Of a DNA stretch of 29,898 nt, positions 7,218 through 14,952 are shown one piece after another. The position numbers were made by a program, and so were the translations under genes. Where the stretch lies: contig CAZWBW010000027.1 in the NCBI GenBank assembly GCA_964632355.1, forward strand, positions 1 to 29,898, written 5' to 3'. This stretch comes from JALOAP01 sp964632355. GTDB taxonomy: Bacteria; Chloroflexota; Dehalococcoidia; Tepidiformales; Tepidiformaceae. The notes under the pieces were generated by a model, which was not told the origin of the DNA, made no database searches, and saw only the letters and a program-made list of their open reading frames with translations. How positions within the stretch are numbered: the stretch's first letter is position 1; every line of letters begins with the position of its first letter.

Positions 7218-8432
7218 CTATGCGTCACCCAGTTCGGCCAGCACCTCGGCGGTGTGTTCGCCGAGCTTCGGGGCTGGTCTGCGGAGCTCCCAGGGGGTTG
7301 CGCTGAACAGATAGGGCGCACCGGGCATCGCGACGGGGCGGTCGACCCCTTCGCCCGTGGTTTCGACGAAGTGGCCACGGTCCCAGAAGTGGGGGTCCTG
7401 CAGCGTCTCGTCCGGGGCGCGGACGATACCCCAGGCCTGGTCGCGCTCCTGGCCGCCGCGGTAGATGTACTCGGCGTCGTGCGCGGCGATGAACTTCGCG
7501 ACCTCGGCCATGATCTCCGCAGCCTCGGGGGAGCCGCGGCCTGGCTGCCGGGCGAGCGGGTTGTCGAAGCGCTCTTCGTCGAACTGCTGGCCGAAGCCGG
7601 ACTCCTGGAACCACTTCTTGAGCTTCGCCCAGCTTTCGTTGTCGCGGCCCACGCCGAAGAGGACGAGGTAGCGGCCATCCTTCGCCTGGAAGAGCCACGG
7701 TTCGGTTCGTTGCACCGAGGCGTGGCGGCAGGTCTGGCGGATGACGTCCTGCCGTGTGTAGAGCCAATACGGCATGCCGACTTCGACGGTGCAGGAAAGC
7801 GCTTCGTGCATCGAGCAGTCGATGTATTGGCCCTGCCCGGTGCGGTCGCGGTAGAGCAACGCAGCGAGGATGCCGTGCACGGCGAATTGGCAGGCGGTGT
7901 GGTAACCCTGGTCGCCGTGTCCACGAATTGGTGGTGCGCCGGGGGCGTCTTCAGGGTCGTAGCCGTTCATGTGCATCGGCCCGCCGAGCGCGAGCGCGAC
8001 CAGGTCGGATGACCGGTAGTGCGCCCAGGGCCCATCCTGCCCGAAGGGCGTGACCGAGCAGGCGATGAGCGCGGGGATGGCTTCGGGAAGGGCGGCCGGG
8101 GCGAGGCCGAAGCCGGCGAGGGTGCCGGGCGGCTGGTCCTCGAGCAGCACACTGGCGGTTCGGACGAGGCGCCGGAAGCGGTCGCGGTCCGCATCGGAGT
8201 TCGCGAGATCGAGCACGACGGAGCGCTTGTTGGTGTTGTAGTACCAGAAATTCAGGGAGCGGTTGGGACCGGGTTCGTCGTTCACGAAGGGGCCGATGCG
8301 GCGGGCGTTCGAACCTTCCGGCGGTTCGACCTTGATGACGTCGGCGCCCATGTCGGCGAGGAGTTTCCCGGCGTATTGGCCGAGTTCGTCGCAGACTTCG
8401 ATGACGCGAAGACCTGCAAGTGGCCCGGTCAC
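7218..8432 (-). CDS. Family III CoA-transferase (CaiB/BaiF type), downstream gene
   Basis: A 404-residue CoA-transferase of the interlocked-dimer family that includes formyl-CoA transferase, CaiB and bile-acid CoA-transferases. The N-terminal half has PLAGLRVIEV, LADMGADVIKVEPPEG and the SVVLDL strand. The catalytic aspartate that forms the glutamyl/aspartyl-CoA anhydride is probably Asp174 in GHGDQGYHTA, followed by ILAALLYRDRTGQGQYID. The start is GTG (complement 8430-8432), overlapping the TGA of the upstream CoA-transferase (GTGA), so it is translationally coupled. The acyl donor and acceptor cannot be told from the sequence. Confidence 0.88.
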   Translation of the reverse strand: MTGPLAGLRVIEVCDELGQYAGKLLADMGADVIKVEPPEGSNARRIGPFVNDEPGPNRSLNFWYYNTNKRSVVLDLANSDADRDRFRRLVRTASVLLEDQPPGTLAGFGLAPAALPEAIPALIACSVTPFGQDGPWAHYRSSDLVALALGGPMHMNGYDPEDAPGAPPIRGHGDQGYHTACQFAVHGILAALLYRDRTGQGQYIDCSMHEALSCTVEVGMPYWLYTRQDVIRQTCRHASVQRTEPWLFQAKDGRYLVLFGVGRDNESWAKLKKWFQESGFGQQFDEERFDNPLARQPGRGSPEAAEIMAEVAKFIAAHDAEYIYRGGQERDQAWGIVRAPDETLQDPHFWDRGHFVETTGEGVDRPVAMPGAPYLFSATPWELRRPAPKLGEHTAEVLAELGDA

Positions 8433-9664
8433 ATGAACACTCCTGCGGATTCGTGCTCGGCGAACTCTTCTTCGGACATGCCGACGACCTCGCGCATGAC
8501 TTCGTAGGTGTGCTGGCCCAGCAGCGGGCTGGAGGTGCGGAGGGCGCCGGGGGTCTCGCTGAGCTTCGGGACGATACCGTCGTACTCGCAGTCGCCGAGC
8601 TCGGGGTGCGGGAGGACGTGCCACCAGTCACGGGCGGCGAGCTGCGGGTCGCGTTCACGGCGGTCGCTGGCCTTCTGCGCGACGCCCGCGCGAACGCCGG
8701 CGGCCTGGAGCAGCTCCATCAGTGCGTAGTCTTCTTGCGGGGCCGTCCACTCGGCGATTCGGGCGTCGAGTTCGTCCTGGTGTTCGAGGCGGCCGGCGTT
8801 GGCCGCGAACCGGGGGTCAGTGGCCCATTGGGGTTCGTCCATCGCGCGCACGAGGGCCTGCCATTCGGCGTCGTTCATCACCGCGATGGCGATCCAGCGG
8901 TCGTCGCCGCGACACGGGTAGGTGTTATGCGGCGCGACGGCGGGCTCCCAGGCACGGTTCCCTGGTGGCATCCCCTCGCGACGCCAGCTTCGGCCATTCA
9001 CGGTGTAGTCGAGGATTGCCGGGCCGTTCAGCACGATGCCGGCCTCGACCTGGGAGATGTCGATGTGCTGACCTTCGCCAGTCCGGTTTCGGTGGTACAG
9101 GGCCATCATGATCGCACTGGCGGCCGTGTAGCCGGCGGTGTGGTCCATGAAGCTGTACCCCCAGCCAGCCGGAGGCTTCCCCGGGAGCCCGGATGTGAAC
9201 GCGAGGCCGCAGAGCGCCTGCGCTGTCGGCCCCCAGGTCGTGTAGGCGCTGTCACGGCCCGAGTGCCCAAAGCCGGAAAGCGAGCAGTAGATGATGTCCG
9301 GGCGGATCTCGCGGAGCTGTTCGTAGTGCAGGCCCCACGACTTCATGACGCCAGACGAGAAGTTCTCGACCACAACGTCGCTGACGGCGATGAGGCGCTT
9401 GAGCACGTCGAAGCCGAGCGGGTGGCGGACGTTGAGGAGAATGCTCTTCTTGTTGCGGTTGAAGTAGTTGAAGAAGCCGGAGTTGTTGAGCGTCGGGGTG
9501 TCGCCGATGATGGGCCGCCCGAGCCGGATGGCATCGACCGCCTGGGCGTGTTCGACGCGGATCACCTCGGCGCCGAAGTCGGCGAGGACCCGGGTGGCAG
9601 TGGGCCCGGCGATGATCCAGGTGAGGTCGCAGACACGGACGCCGGAGAGGGGGAGGTCGGTCAT
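8429..9664 (-). CDS. Family III CoA-transferase (CaiB/BaiF type), upstream gene
   Basis: A 411-residue paralogue of the gene it is coupled to. It has LSGVRVCDLTWIIAGPTATRVLADFGAEVIRVE, KKSILLNVRHP, VVVENFSSGVM and IIYCSLSGFG, the full N-terminal CoA-binding pattern. The catalytic Asp is probably Asp174 in SFMDHTAGYTAASAIMMALYHRN. The ATG (complement 9662-9664) has no Shine-Dalgarno, but TAGAAT sits 7 bp upstream, suggesting a leaderless transcript for the two-gene operon. The two proteins could form a heteromeric enzyme or act on different substrates of one acid-activation pathway. Confidence 0.9.
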   Translation of the reverse strand: MTDLPLSGVRVCDLTWIIAGPTATRVLADFGAEVIRVEHAQAVDAIRLGRPIIGDTPTLNNSGFFNYFNRNKKSILLNVRHPLGFDVLKRLIAVSDVVVENFSSGVMKSWGLHYEQLREIRPDIIYCSLSGFGHSGRDSAYTTWGPTAQALCGLAFTSGLPGKPPAGWGYSFMDHTAGYTAASAIMMALYHRNRTGEGQHIDISQVEAGIVLNGPAILDYTVNGRSWRREGMPPGNRAWEPAVAPHNTYPCRGDDRWIAIAVMNDAEWQALVRAMDEPQWATDPRFAANAGRLEHQDELDARIAEWTAPQEDYALMELLQAAGVRAGVAQKASDRRERDPQLAARDWWHVLPHPELGDCEYDGIVPKLSETPGALRTSSPLLGQHTYEVMREVVGMSEEEFAEHESAGVFM

Positions 9665-9671
9665 GGCCGGA

Positions 9672-9677
9672 ATTCTA
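9672..9677 (-). promoter_or_regulatory. -10 element of CoA-transferase operon
   Basis: TAGAAT on the minus strand, 7 bp before the ATG. It shares the 145 bp divergent region with the aminotransferase promoter. Confidence 0.6.
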
Positions 9678-9757
9678 GGCTGCTGTGGGTGAGGGTTGCC
9701 AGCCCCGGCGCCCGGCGCGGTGTATCCGAAGGCGCTTTCGAGGCGAACGCGAGGCCA

Positions 9758-9763
9758 TATACT
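9758..9763 (+). promoter_or_regulatory. -10 element of aminotransferase gene
   Basis: TATACT, a close match to consensus. The predicted transcript would begin near 9770, directly at the AGGAGG that precedes a 12-codon leader frame. The -35 is weak. Confidence 0.5.
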
Positions 9764-9783
9764 GGCCAGCAGGAGGGCGCGAC

Positions 9784-9822
9784 GTGAACGAGCAAGGAGC
9801 GGCGCAAGAATGCCATCAATGA
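9784..9822 (+). CDS. Possible 12-codon leader peptide (uORF)
   Basis: GTG 9784 has the best ribosome-binding site in this region (AGGAGG 9771-9776, 7 bp spacing). It opens a 12-residue frame, MNEQGAAQECHQ, ending in TGA that overlaps the in-frame ATG 9819 of the aminotransferase (ATGA). This could be a leader for translational coupling. No run of regulatory amino-acid codons is seen, so attenuation is not indicated. Alternatively, a frameshift error hides a longer aminotransferase N-terminus. Confidence 0.35.
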   Translation: MNEQGAAQECHQ

Positions 9823-11201
9823 ACTCCAACGACGCAAGCGGGAGCAGTTCGAGGGCGGACTGGCGGCAGGACGCGCGCGAACTGACGGCGGAGTACCTGC
9901 GCGTGATGGCGAAGGTGCACCAGCTCACCAGCGGGCAGCAGCAGACGTTGACCCCGCAAGCGTCCCCGCAGGCGAAGCCGTACTGGGACGATTCGCGAAT
10001 CGAGGAGATCGTCAGCGCGCGATCGAAGATCCTCGGGCCATCGGTGTGGGCCGCTGCGCGGCCGGACGCCGGGCCGATCATCTCCTTCGCCGGTGGCTTG
10101 CCGGATATCCCGTCTCTGCCGGGCGAGGAACTCCTACGAGCAGCGAGGACGGTCATCGACCGGGAGCAGAAGGAAGCGCTGGAGTACGGCGGAACGTTCG
10201 GCACCACGCCACTGCGGGAGGTCATCGCGGAGCGGTCGTCCAAGCTCGAAGGCATCCCGGTGACCGTCGACCAGGTGATGATCACGTCTGGTTCGGCTCA
10301 TGGCATCGGGCTGGTGTGCGAAACGTTGCTCGACCCGGGCGATGTGGTGCTGACCGAGAGCCCTAACTTCCCGGGGAGCATGCGAACCATCCGGTCGTTT
10401 GGCGCCGAGCAGATCGCAATCCCGATGGACGAAGACGGGATGCTGGTCGAAGCGCTGGAGGAGCAACTCGATCGCGTGGCGCAATCGGGGCGCCGGGTAA
10501 AGTTCATCTACTGCATCCCGACACACCAGAACCCGGCAGGGTGCACGTTGCCGCTCGCCCGGCGCGAACGGGTCGTCGACCTGGCGCGGCGCTACGGGAC
10601 GATCATCCTCGAGGACGACGCGTACGGGGAACTCTGGTTCCACGAGACGCCACCGCCGTCGCTGTTCGCGCTGAGCGGCGGAGAGCACGCCATCAAGGTG
10701 TCGAGCTTCTCGAAGATCATCGCGACCGGGCTGCGGATGGGCTGGTTGACCGGCCCCGCCCCGCTCGTCTCGCGGATCGCGGCGCTGCGGTACGACATGG
10801 GGTCCAGTGTGTTCCTCGGGCGAGTTATCGCCGAGATGGTGCGAAACGGCGACCTCGACCGGCACATCGAACGCCTCCGTGGAATCTACGCGAGGAAGCT
10901 CGACCGGACGGAGGACGCCCTCCGGCGCTACTGCGCGGACTACTGCACGTGGAGGTCGCCGCGTGGGGGATTCTTCCTGTGGCTGCTGCTGCGGCCCGGC
11001 CTCGAAGCCAGCGCCGTGCAGCAGGCGGCGATGTCCCGTGGCGTGATCGTCGGGCAGGGCCCACAGTTCTTCGCGGATGGGCAGGCGACGAACCACCTCC
11101 GCCTGGCCTTCAGTTATGTCGCGATGGAAGACATCGAAGAGGGCATCCACCGGCTCGGCGAGGCGATGGCGGAGGTGGCGGCGAAGTCTCCGGGCAAGTA
11201 G
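9810..11201 (+). CDS. PLP-dependent class I/II aminotransferase (ARO8/MocR-like fold type I)
   Basis: A 463-residue fold-type I aminotransferase. ISFAGGLPDIPSLP lies at about 91-104, EYGGTFGTTPLREVIA at about 125-140, ITSGSAHGIGLV at about 158-169, PTHQNPAG with Asn241, EDDAYGELWF with Asp270 for the PLP pyridine nitrogen, and SSFSKIIATGLRMGW with the Schiff-base Lys302. The set fits the 2-aminoadipate/aromatic/branched-chain aminotransferase group. The N-terminal ~55 residues are Ser/Gln-rich and unconserved-looking, with no HTH domain, so it is an enzyme rather than a MocR regulator. ATG 9810 has AAGGAG 10 bp upstream; ATG 9819 overlaps the stop of the leader frame and is an alternative. 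The amino acid substrate is unknown. Confidence 0.9.
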   Translation: MPSMNSNDASGSSSRADWRQDARELTAEYLRVMAKVHQLTSGQQQTLTPQASPQAKPYWDDSRIEEIVSARSKILGPSVWAAARPDAGPIISFAGGLPDIPSLPGEELLRAARTVIDREQKEALEYGGTFGTTPLREVIAERSSKLEGIPVTVDQVMITSGSAHGIGLVCETLLDPGDVVLTESPNFPGSMRTIRSFGAEQIAIPMDEDGMLVEALEEQLDRVAQSGRRVKFIYCIPTHQNPAGCTLPLARRERVVDLARRYGTIILEDDAYGELWFHETPPPSLFALSGGEHAIKVSSFSKIIATGLRMGWLTGPAPLVSRIAALRYDMGSSVFLGRVIAEMVRNGDLDRHIERLRGIYARKLDRTEDALRRYCADYCTWRSPRGGFFLWLLLRPGLEASAVQQAAMSRGVIVGQGPQFFADGQATNHLRLAFSYVAMEDIEEGIHRLGEAMAEVAAKSPGK

Positions 11202-11204
11202 CGG

Positions 11205-11705
11205 CTAGCGGTAGTTCCCGAACTTGAGCTCCATCCCGAAGTCCTGCGACTTCACGGCCTGGATGACCTGCTGAAGTTCGTCGCGACTGGGCGAGGAGAC
11301 CCGGACGGCGTCGCCCTGCACCTGCGCCTGGACCTTCTTGAACTTCTGGTCCTTGATGAACTTGACGATCTTCTTCGCGGTGTCGGTATCGATGCTCTGC
11401 TTGAGGGTGATCTGCTGCCGCACCGTGCCGCCGGCTGCCTTCTCGATGTTCCCGCGGTCCAGGTTCTTGATCGGCACGTTGCGAGCGATCATTCGCTGCA
11501 GCAGCACCTGCCAGATGGCTTCGAGCTTGTAGTCATCCGCGGTGTGGACGTTGATCCGGGCGGCATTGCGGTCGAAATCGATCTCGGCGAGCACGTTCTT
11601 GAAGTCGAAGCGGTTGGCGATTTCGCGCTTCGCCTGGTTCACCGCATTGTCGACTTCCTGCAGATCCGCGCCCGTCGTGATATCGAAAGACTGATCCTTG
11701 GCCAT
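11205..11705 (-). CDS. yajQ: YajQ-family nucleotide-binding protein
   Basis: A 166-residue YajQ/UPF0234 protein: QSFDITTGADLQEVDNAVNQAKREIANRFDFKN at the N-terminus and two tandem ferredoxin-like halves. Also seen are KLEAIWQVLLQRMIARNVPIKNLDRG, QQITLKQSIDTDTAKKIVKFIKDQKFKKVQAQVQGD and the terminal QDFGMELKFGNYR. Some YajQ proteins bind cyclic di-GMP; others bind tRNA or nucleotides. Whether this one does is not visible. The length matches the family. It lies 42 bp downstream of the M20 peptidase gene but has its own TATGGT 6 bp before the ATG, so it can be transcribed separately as a leaderless message. Confidence 0.95.
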   Translation of the reverse strand: MAKDQSFDITTGADLQEVDNAVNQAKREIANRFDFKNVLAEIDFDRNAARINVHTADDYKLEAIWQVLLQRMIARNVPIKNLDRGNIEKAAGGTVRQQITLKQSIDTDTAKKIVKFIKDQKFKKVQAQVQGDAVRVSSPSRDELQQVIQAVKSQDFGMELKFGNYR

Positions 11706-11711
11706 GGCCGA

Positions 11712-11717
11712 ACCATA
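11712..11717 (-). promoter_or_regulatory. -10 element, probable leaderless yajQ
   Basis: TATGGT on the minus strand, 6 bp before the yajQ ATG, with no Shine-Dalgarno sequence in between. Confidence 0.5.
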
Positions 11718-11747
11718 GCGGGTATCTCGGCGAGGCGGAAATTTCGC

Positions 11748-12836
11748 CTATCCGACCTTGCGCACCGCGGCCTCGACCACGCGCGCGCAATCGAGGAGTT
11801 CGGGGATCACCAGGTATTCGTCCTTGGTGTGCTGGTTGTAGCCGCCACGGCCAATCACGATGGAGGAGATTCCCTGTCCGCGAAAGACGTTGCCGTCGGT
11901 GCCGCCGCCGACCGGATGCGGGTCGGGCGTAAACCCGAGTTCGCGGAGTACGCCGAAGACGAGGTCGGCGGCCGGGTCGCCGGGCTCGAGGCGATACCCC
12001 GGGTACTCGAGCCGGAACTCGCTCTCGATGCGTGCGTCGGGATGGCGCTGCTGCACTTCGGCCAGGTGGTCCTTCGCGCGAGACACGAGGCCTTCGACTT
12101 TCTCGAACTCCATGCTCCGCATCTCGCCTTCGATGCGCGCGTAATCCGCGACGGCGTTGCGAACCAGCCCGCCCTTGATGGTGCCGACATTGCCCGTGGT
12201 TTCGTTGTCGATTCGCCCCTGCGGGAGCCCGAGGATAGCCTCCGCAGCGATGTGGATGGCCGGGACGCCCTTCTCGGGTTCGAGGCCAGCATGGGCGGAG
12301 CGCCCGTGCACCTCGATGTCGTAGGTGTAGTGGTACGGTGCCTGGCCCTGGATGGAGGTCGGCGGACCGCCGCTGTCGATCACGATGGCGACCTTCGCGG
12401 TGAGCTGGCTGTAGTCCATATCCCGGGCGCCGACGAGGCCGACCTCCTCTCCGCGGGAGATGGCGACTTCGATCGGGCGGGTGGTTGCGCCGTCTTCGAT
12501 GGCCGACTGGAGCACTTCGAGAATGACGGCACAGCCGGCCTTGTTGTCGGCGCCGAGGATAGTCGTGCCGTCGCTGCGGATGATGTCGGGCCCGTCCCAG
12601 ACGGGTTTGATGCCGCGGCCGGGTTCGACGGTGTCCATGTGCGCCGAGAGGAGGATCGGTTCGCCCTGCCCGGGGCGGCGTGCGAGCACGTTGCCGGCAC
12701 GGTCCTGCCACGCTTCGACGCCGAGCGCCTTGAGGCGTTGTTCGAGTTCGGCCGCAATGGCGTCTTCGTCGCCGGACGGGGAGTCGATAGCGACGAGATC
12801 GAGGAAGGTCTGGACGATGCGGTCGCGGTTGATCAT
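11748..12836 (-). CDS. M20-family metallopeptidase (PepT-like)
   Basis: A 362-residue di-zinc peptidase. Zinc ligands are His66 and Asp68 in LLSAHMDTVEPG, the bridging Asp97 in LGADNKAG, catalytic Glu130 with Glu131 in SRGEEVGLVGA, and C-terminal His336 in NQHTKDE. The dimerisation lid lies at about 175-290 (VHGRSAHAG, NVGTIKGG). The set matches PepT-like tripeptidases and related carboxypeptidases. It acts in the cytosol on short peptides. The ATG has GGAGG 5 bp upstream, and a TATAGT lies at 12869-12874, giving a leader of about 25 nt. It may cooperate with the secreted M28 peptidase in peptide use. Confidence 0.92.
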   Translation of the reverse strand: MINRDRIVQTFLDLVAIDSPSGDEDAIAAELEQRLKALGVEAWQDRAGNVLARRPGQGEPILLSAHMDTVEPGRGIKPVWDGPDIIRSDGTTILGADNKAGCAVILEVLQSAIEDGATTRPIEVAISRGEEVGLVGARDMDYSQLTAKVAIVIDSGGPPTSIQGQAPYHYTYDIEVHGRSAHAGLEPEKGVPAIHIAAEAILGLPQGRIDNETTGNVGTIKGGLVRNAVADYARIEGEMRSMEFEKVEGLVSRAKDHLAEVQQRHPDARIESEFRLEYPGYRLEPGDPAADLVFGVLRELGFTPDPHPVGGGTDGNVFRGQGISSIVIGRGGYNQHTKDEYLVIPELLDCARVVEAAVRKVG

Positions 12837-12868
12837 GCGGTCCTCCGGTCGGCGATAACGAGCTTCAC

Positions 12869-12874
12869 TATATG
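12869..12874 (-). promoter_or_regulatory. -10 element of M20 peptidase gene
   Basis: TATAGT on the minus strand with a leader of about 25 nt carrying GGAGG. It contrasts with the leaderless units because a Shine-Dalgarno is present here. No good -35. Confidence 0.4.
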
Positions 12875-12946
12875 CGAGGGTGCCGATTCTCGGGCGCTCG
12901 TTGTTGCGTTAACAGTGTCTTCCACGCAGGCTGTCAAGCTAGAGCT

Positions 12947-13696
12947 ATGGTGATTGAACTCGCTACCCGGGATATCGACCTCGAGATTGCCTACAACGTC
13001 CGCCATCTCGGCGGATACGCAGCCGGCAAGGACAAGCAAACCACCGCAGATGCGATTCGCAGCGCGAGCCTTCACCGGCTCACCCGGAACGGTGTGGGAC
13101 GGCTGCGCGATATGGGCGTCCGGGTCGTAGTCGACCTGCGGTCGACAGCCGAACGGGAACGCGATACGACGCCCGATCTTGCGTATGCAGGCATCGAAAA
13201 CGTTCACGCGCCGGTGTTCGAGGCCGACGCTTCCCCGACAGGGATGAGCGAGGAGTTCCCGGGCTTCGCGAAGGTGTACGAACGGCTCCTCGAGCGCGGA
13301 GCAAGGGCCTATCGGACGCTGTTCGAGACGCTGGCGCGGAATGACGGGAGCGTGCTGTTCCACTGCGCCGCCGGGAAGGACCGCACGGGCGTTGCAGCGG
13401 CGTTGCTCCTCCAACTCGCCGGCGCTTCGAACGAGGACATCATCGCGGACTACAAGCGGTCCGCGGAGTTGTTGACGCCGATGATCCCGCACTGGGAGCC
13501 CGAGTGGCGAGCGCGCGGCGTTCCAGAGGAGCGCGTGAGGCAGCTCCTGGCATCGAACCCGGAAGACATGAAGGCAACGCTGCACTTCATCGGCATGCGC
13601 TGGGGCCACGCCGAAGGCTACCTCGAGTCGATTGGGATGAGCCGCGACGATATCTCGGCGCTCCGGGCTCGCCTTGCGGTGAGCGTTACGCAGTAG
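12947..13696 (+). CDS. Tyrosine/dual-specificity protein phosphatase (Y_phosphatase3 type)
   Basis: A 249-residue phosphatase with the P-loop HCAAGKDRTG: nucleophile Cys140 and phosphate-binding Arg146. The DLRS motif near 63-66 is the aspartate-loop region typical of the bacterial MptpB/IphP-like group. It begins with NVRHLGGY, also characteristic of that group, and the lysine in the P-loop (AGKDR) marks the subgroup that can act on phosphoinositides and phosphotyrosine. It is cytoplasmic, with no signal peptide. TTAACA lies at 12909-12914 but a good -10 is not seen. Confidence 0.9.
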   Translation: MVIELATRDIDLEIAYNVRHLGGYAAGKDKQTTADAIRSASLHRLTRNGVGRLRDMGVRVVVDLRSTAERERDTTPDLAYAGIENVHAPVFEADASPTGMSEEFPGFAKVYERLLERGARAYRTLFETLARNDGSVLFHCAAGKDRTGVAAALLLQLAGASNEDIIADYKRSAELLTPMIPHWEPEWRARGVPEERVRQLLASNPEDMKATLHFIGMRWGHAEGYLESIGMSRDDISALRARLAVSVTQ

Positions 13697-13699
13697 CGC

Positions 13700-13720
13700 G
13701 TAGGGTTCGCGACACCCTAC
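13700..13720. terminator. Bidirectional terminator-like hairpin
   Basis: A perfect 7 bp stem GTAGGGT/ACCCTAC with a 7 nt loop, sitting between two convergent genes. It begins 4 bp after the phosphatase stop and overlaps the aroF stop codon. There is no T-tract on either side. Confidence 0.45.
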
Positions 13721-14802
13721 TTCGCCGCCACGGGGAACGCCGTCCCGGTTTCGTAGCCGATCCCGGAGAGCATCGCGTGGATCTCGCGCGCGGTGCGCAC
13801 GATGCGGGCCGCCTCCGGACCGCCGACCGCCTGCTTGCCGTCGCAGAGCGCTTCCGCGGGGTTCGAATGGATGTCGAACTCGATGCCGTTCGCACCTGCG
13901 GCAACGAACCCATACGTGACGCGCTCGACGAGTTTCTTGTCGCCGGACGAGTGGCTCGGGTCAGCGATCAGCGGAAGGTGGGAGCGCTGGCGTACGAGCG
14001 GGATCATCGAGATGTCCGCCGCGAAGCGAGTCTCGGATTCGAACGACTTGATGCCGCGATAGCAGAGGATGACGTTGCGATTCCCGCCACCGACGCTGCG
14101 CCCCTCGCGATCGAGGCCGGACATGATGTAGGCGGCAGCGCAGAGCCATTCGTTCAGGTCGTTCCCGAACCCGTGCTTGAGCACGACCGGGACGTCGATG
14201 CGCGAGAGCTCCTCGAGAAGCGGGGAGTACTGGGCGCTGCGGGCGCCGATCTGGATGATGTCGACGCCGGCGCGGAGGAACGCGTCGAGATGGCGGAGGT
14301 CGATGAGTTCGCTAACGATGGGGAGACCCGTCTCGGCCTTCATCGCCTGGGCGATATCAAGGACACGCTCGATGGCCAGTCCGCGATAGTCGTACGGGCT
14401 GGTTCGTGACTTATCGACGAAGGCGCGGAGGATATCGCATCCCGCGTCCTTCGCGAGGCGGGCGGACGCGAGCGCCTGGGACTCGGTTTCGATGGCGCAT
14501 GGACCGCCGATGATCGTCAGGTGGTGCCCGCCGATCGGGACGCCGGCGACGTTGATGACCGTATCGTCGGGATGGAAGGCGCGGCTCGCATCCTTGTACT
14601 TGACGGTGAGGCGGATGACGCGGTCGACGCCGGGAAGTTCGGCGATGCGCGCTTCGTCGACGGAGCTGGTGACGCCTTTGACGCCGATGACCGTGGTGTC
14701 GCTGACGATGGTTTCGCAGCGGAGCCCGTAGTCGCGAACGATGCGGTCGATAACGCGTTGGGTTTGTTCGGGCGTGGCGCCCGGGGCCATGTGAATGATC
14801 AT
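13717..14802 (-). CDS. aroF: DAHP synthase, type I-beta (3-deoxy-7-phosphoheptulonate synthase)
   Basis: First enzyme of the shikimate pathway, joining PEP and erythrose 4-phosphate. The N-terminal ~70 residues form the ferredoxin-like regulatory domain of this subgroup (MIIHMAPGATPEQTQRVIDRI). The barrel has Cys102 in GGPCAIE, His284 in DPSHSSG, Glu308 and Asp321 as metal ligands, Lys209 and QIGARS. The usual GAFKPRTSPY loop is here RAFVDKSRTSPYDY, and the LLKRGMxATIEEW motif is VLKHGFGNDLNEW, so it is a divergent member. The ATG has GAGGA 6 bp upstream. Feedback regulation through the N-terminal domain is likely from the family, not shown here. Confidence 0.9.
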   Translation of the reverse strand: MIIHMAPGATPEQTQRVIDRIVRDYGLRCETIVSDTTVIGVKGVTSSVDEARIAELPGVDRVIRLTVKYKDASRAFHPDDTVINVAGVPIGGHHLTIIGGPCAIETESQALASARLAKDAGCDILRAFVDKSRTSPYDYRGLAIERVLDIAQAMKAETGLPIVSELIDLRHLDAFLRAGVDIIQIGARSAQYSPLLEELSRIDVPVVLKHGFGNDLNEWLCAAAYIMSGLDREGRSVGGGNRNVILCYRGIKSFESETRFAADISMIPLVRQRSHLPLIADPSHSSGDKKLVERVTYGFVAAGANGIEFDIHSNPAEALCDGKQAVGGPEAARIVRTAREIHAMLSGIGYETGTAFPVAAK

Positions 14803-14952
14803 CGGCGTTCCTCGTTATGTTGGCGTCCATTTTCCGACGACGCACGCCTATACGCGATCTGCCTTCACGTGCCTGTAATGCCATGGCGTGCCGCCTTATC
14901 CGTGCGGGGGCGAGGCGCTGAAACGCTGGAGGAACCACACGGGAGGTCGCGG

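Noticed and set aside
8420..9787. 455-residue open frame on the + strand opposite the CoA-transferases
   Set aside because: No recognisable motifs; the opposite strand carries two complete CoA-transferases with intact catalytic motifs.
11544..12953. 469-residue open frame opposite the M20 peptidase and part of yajQ
   Set aside because: Shadow of genes with full zinc-ligand sets and family-length products on the other strand.
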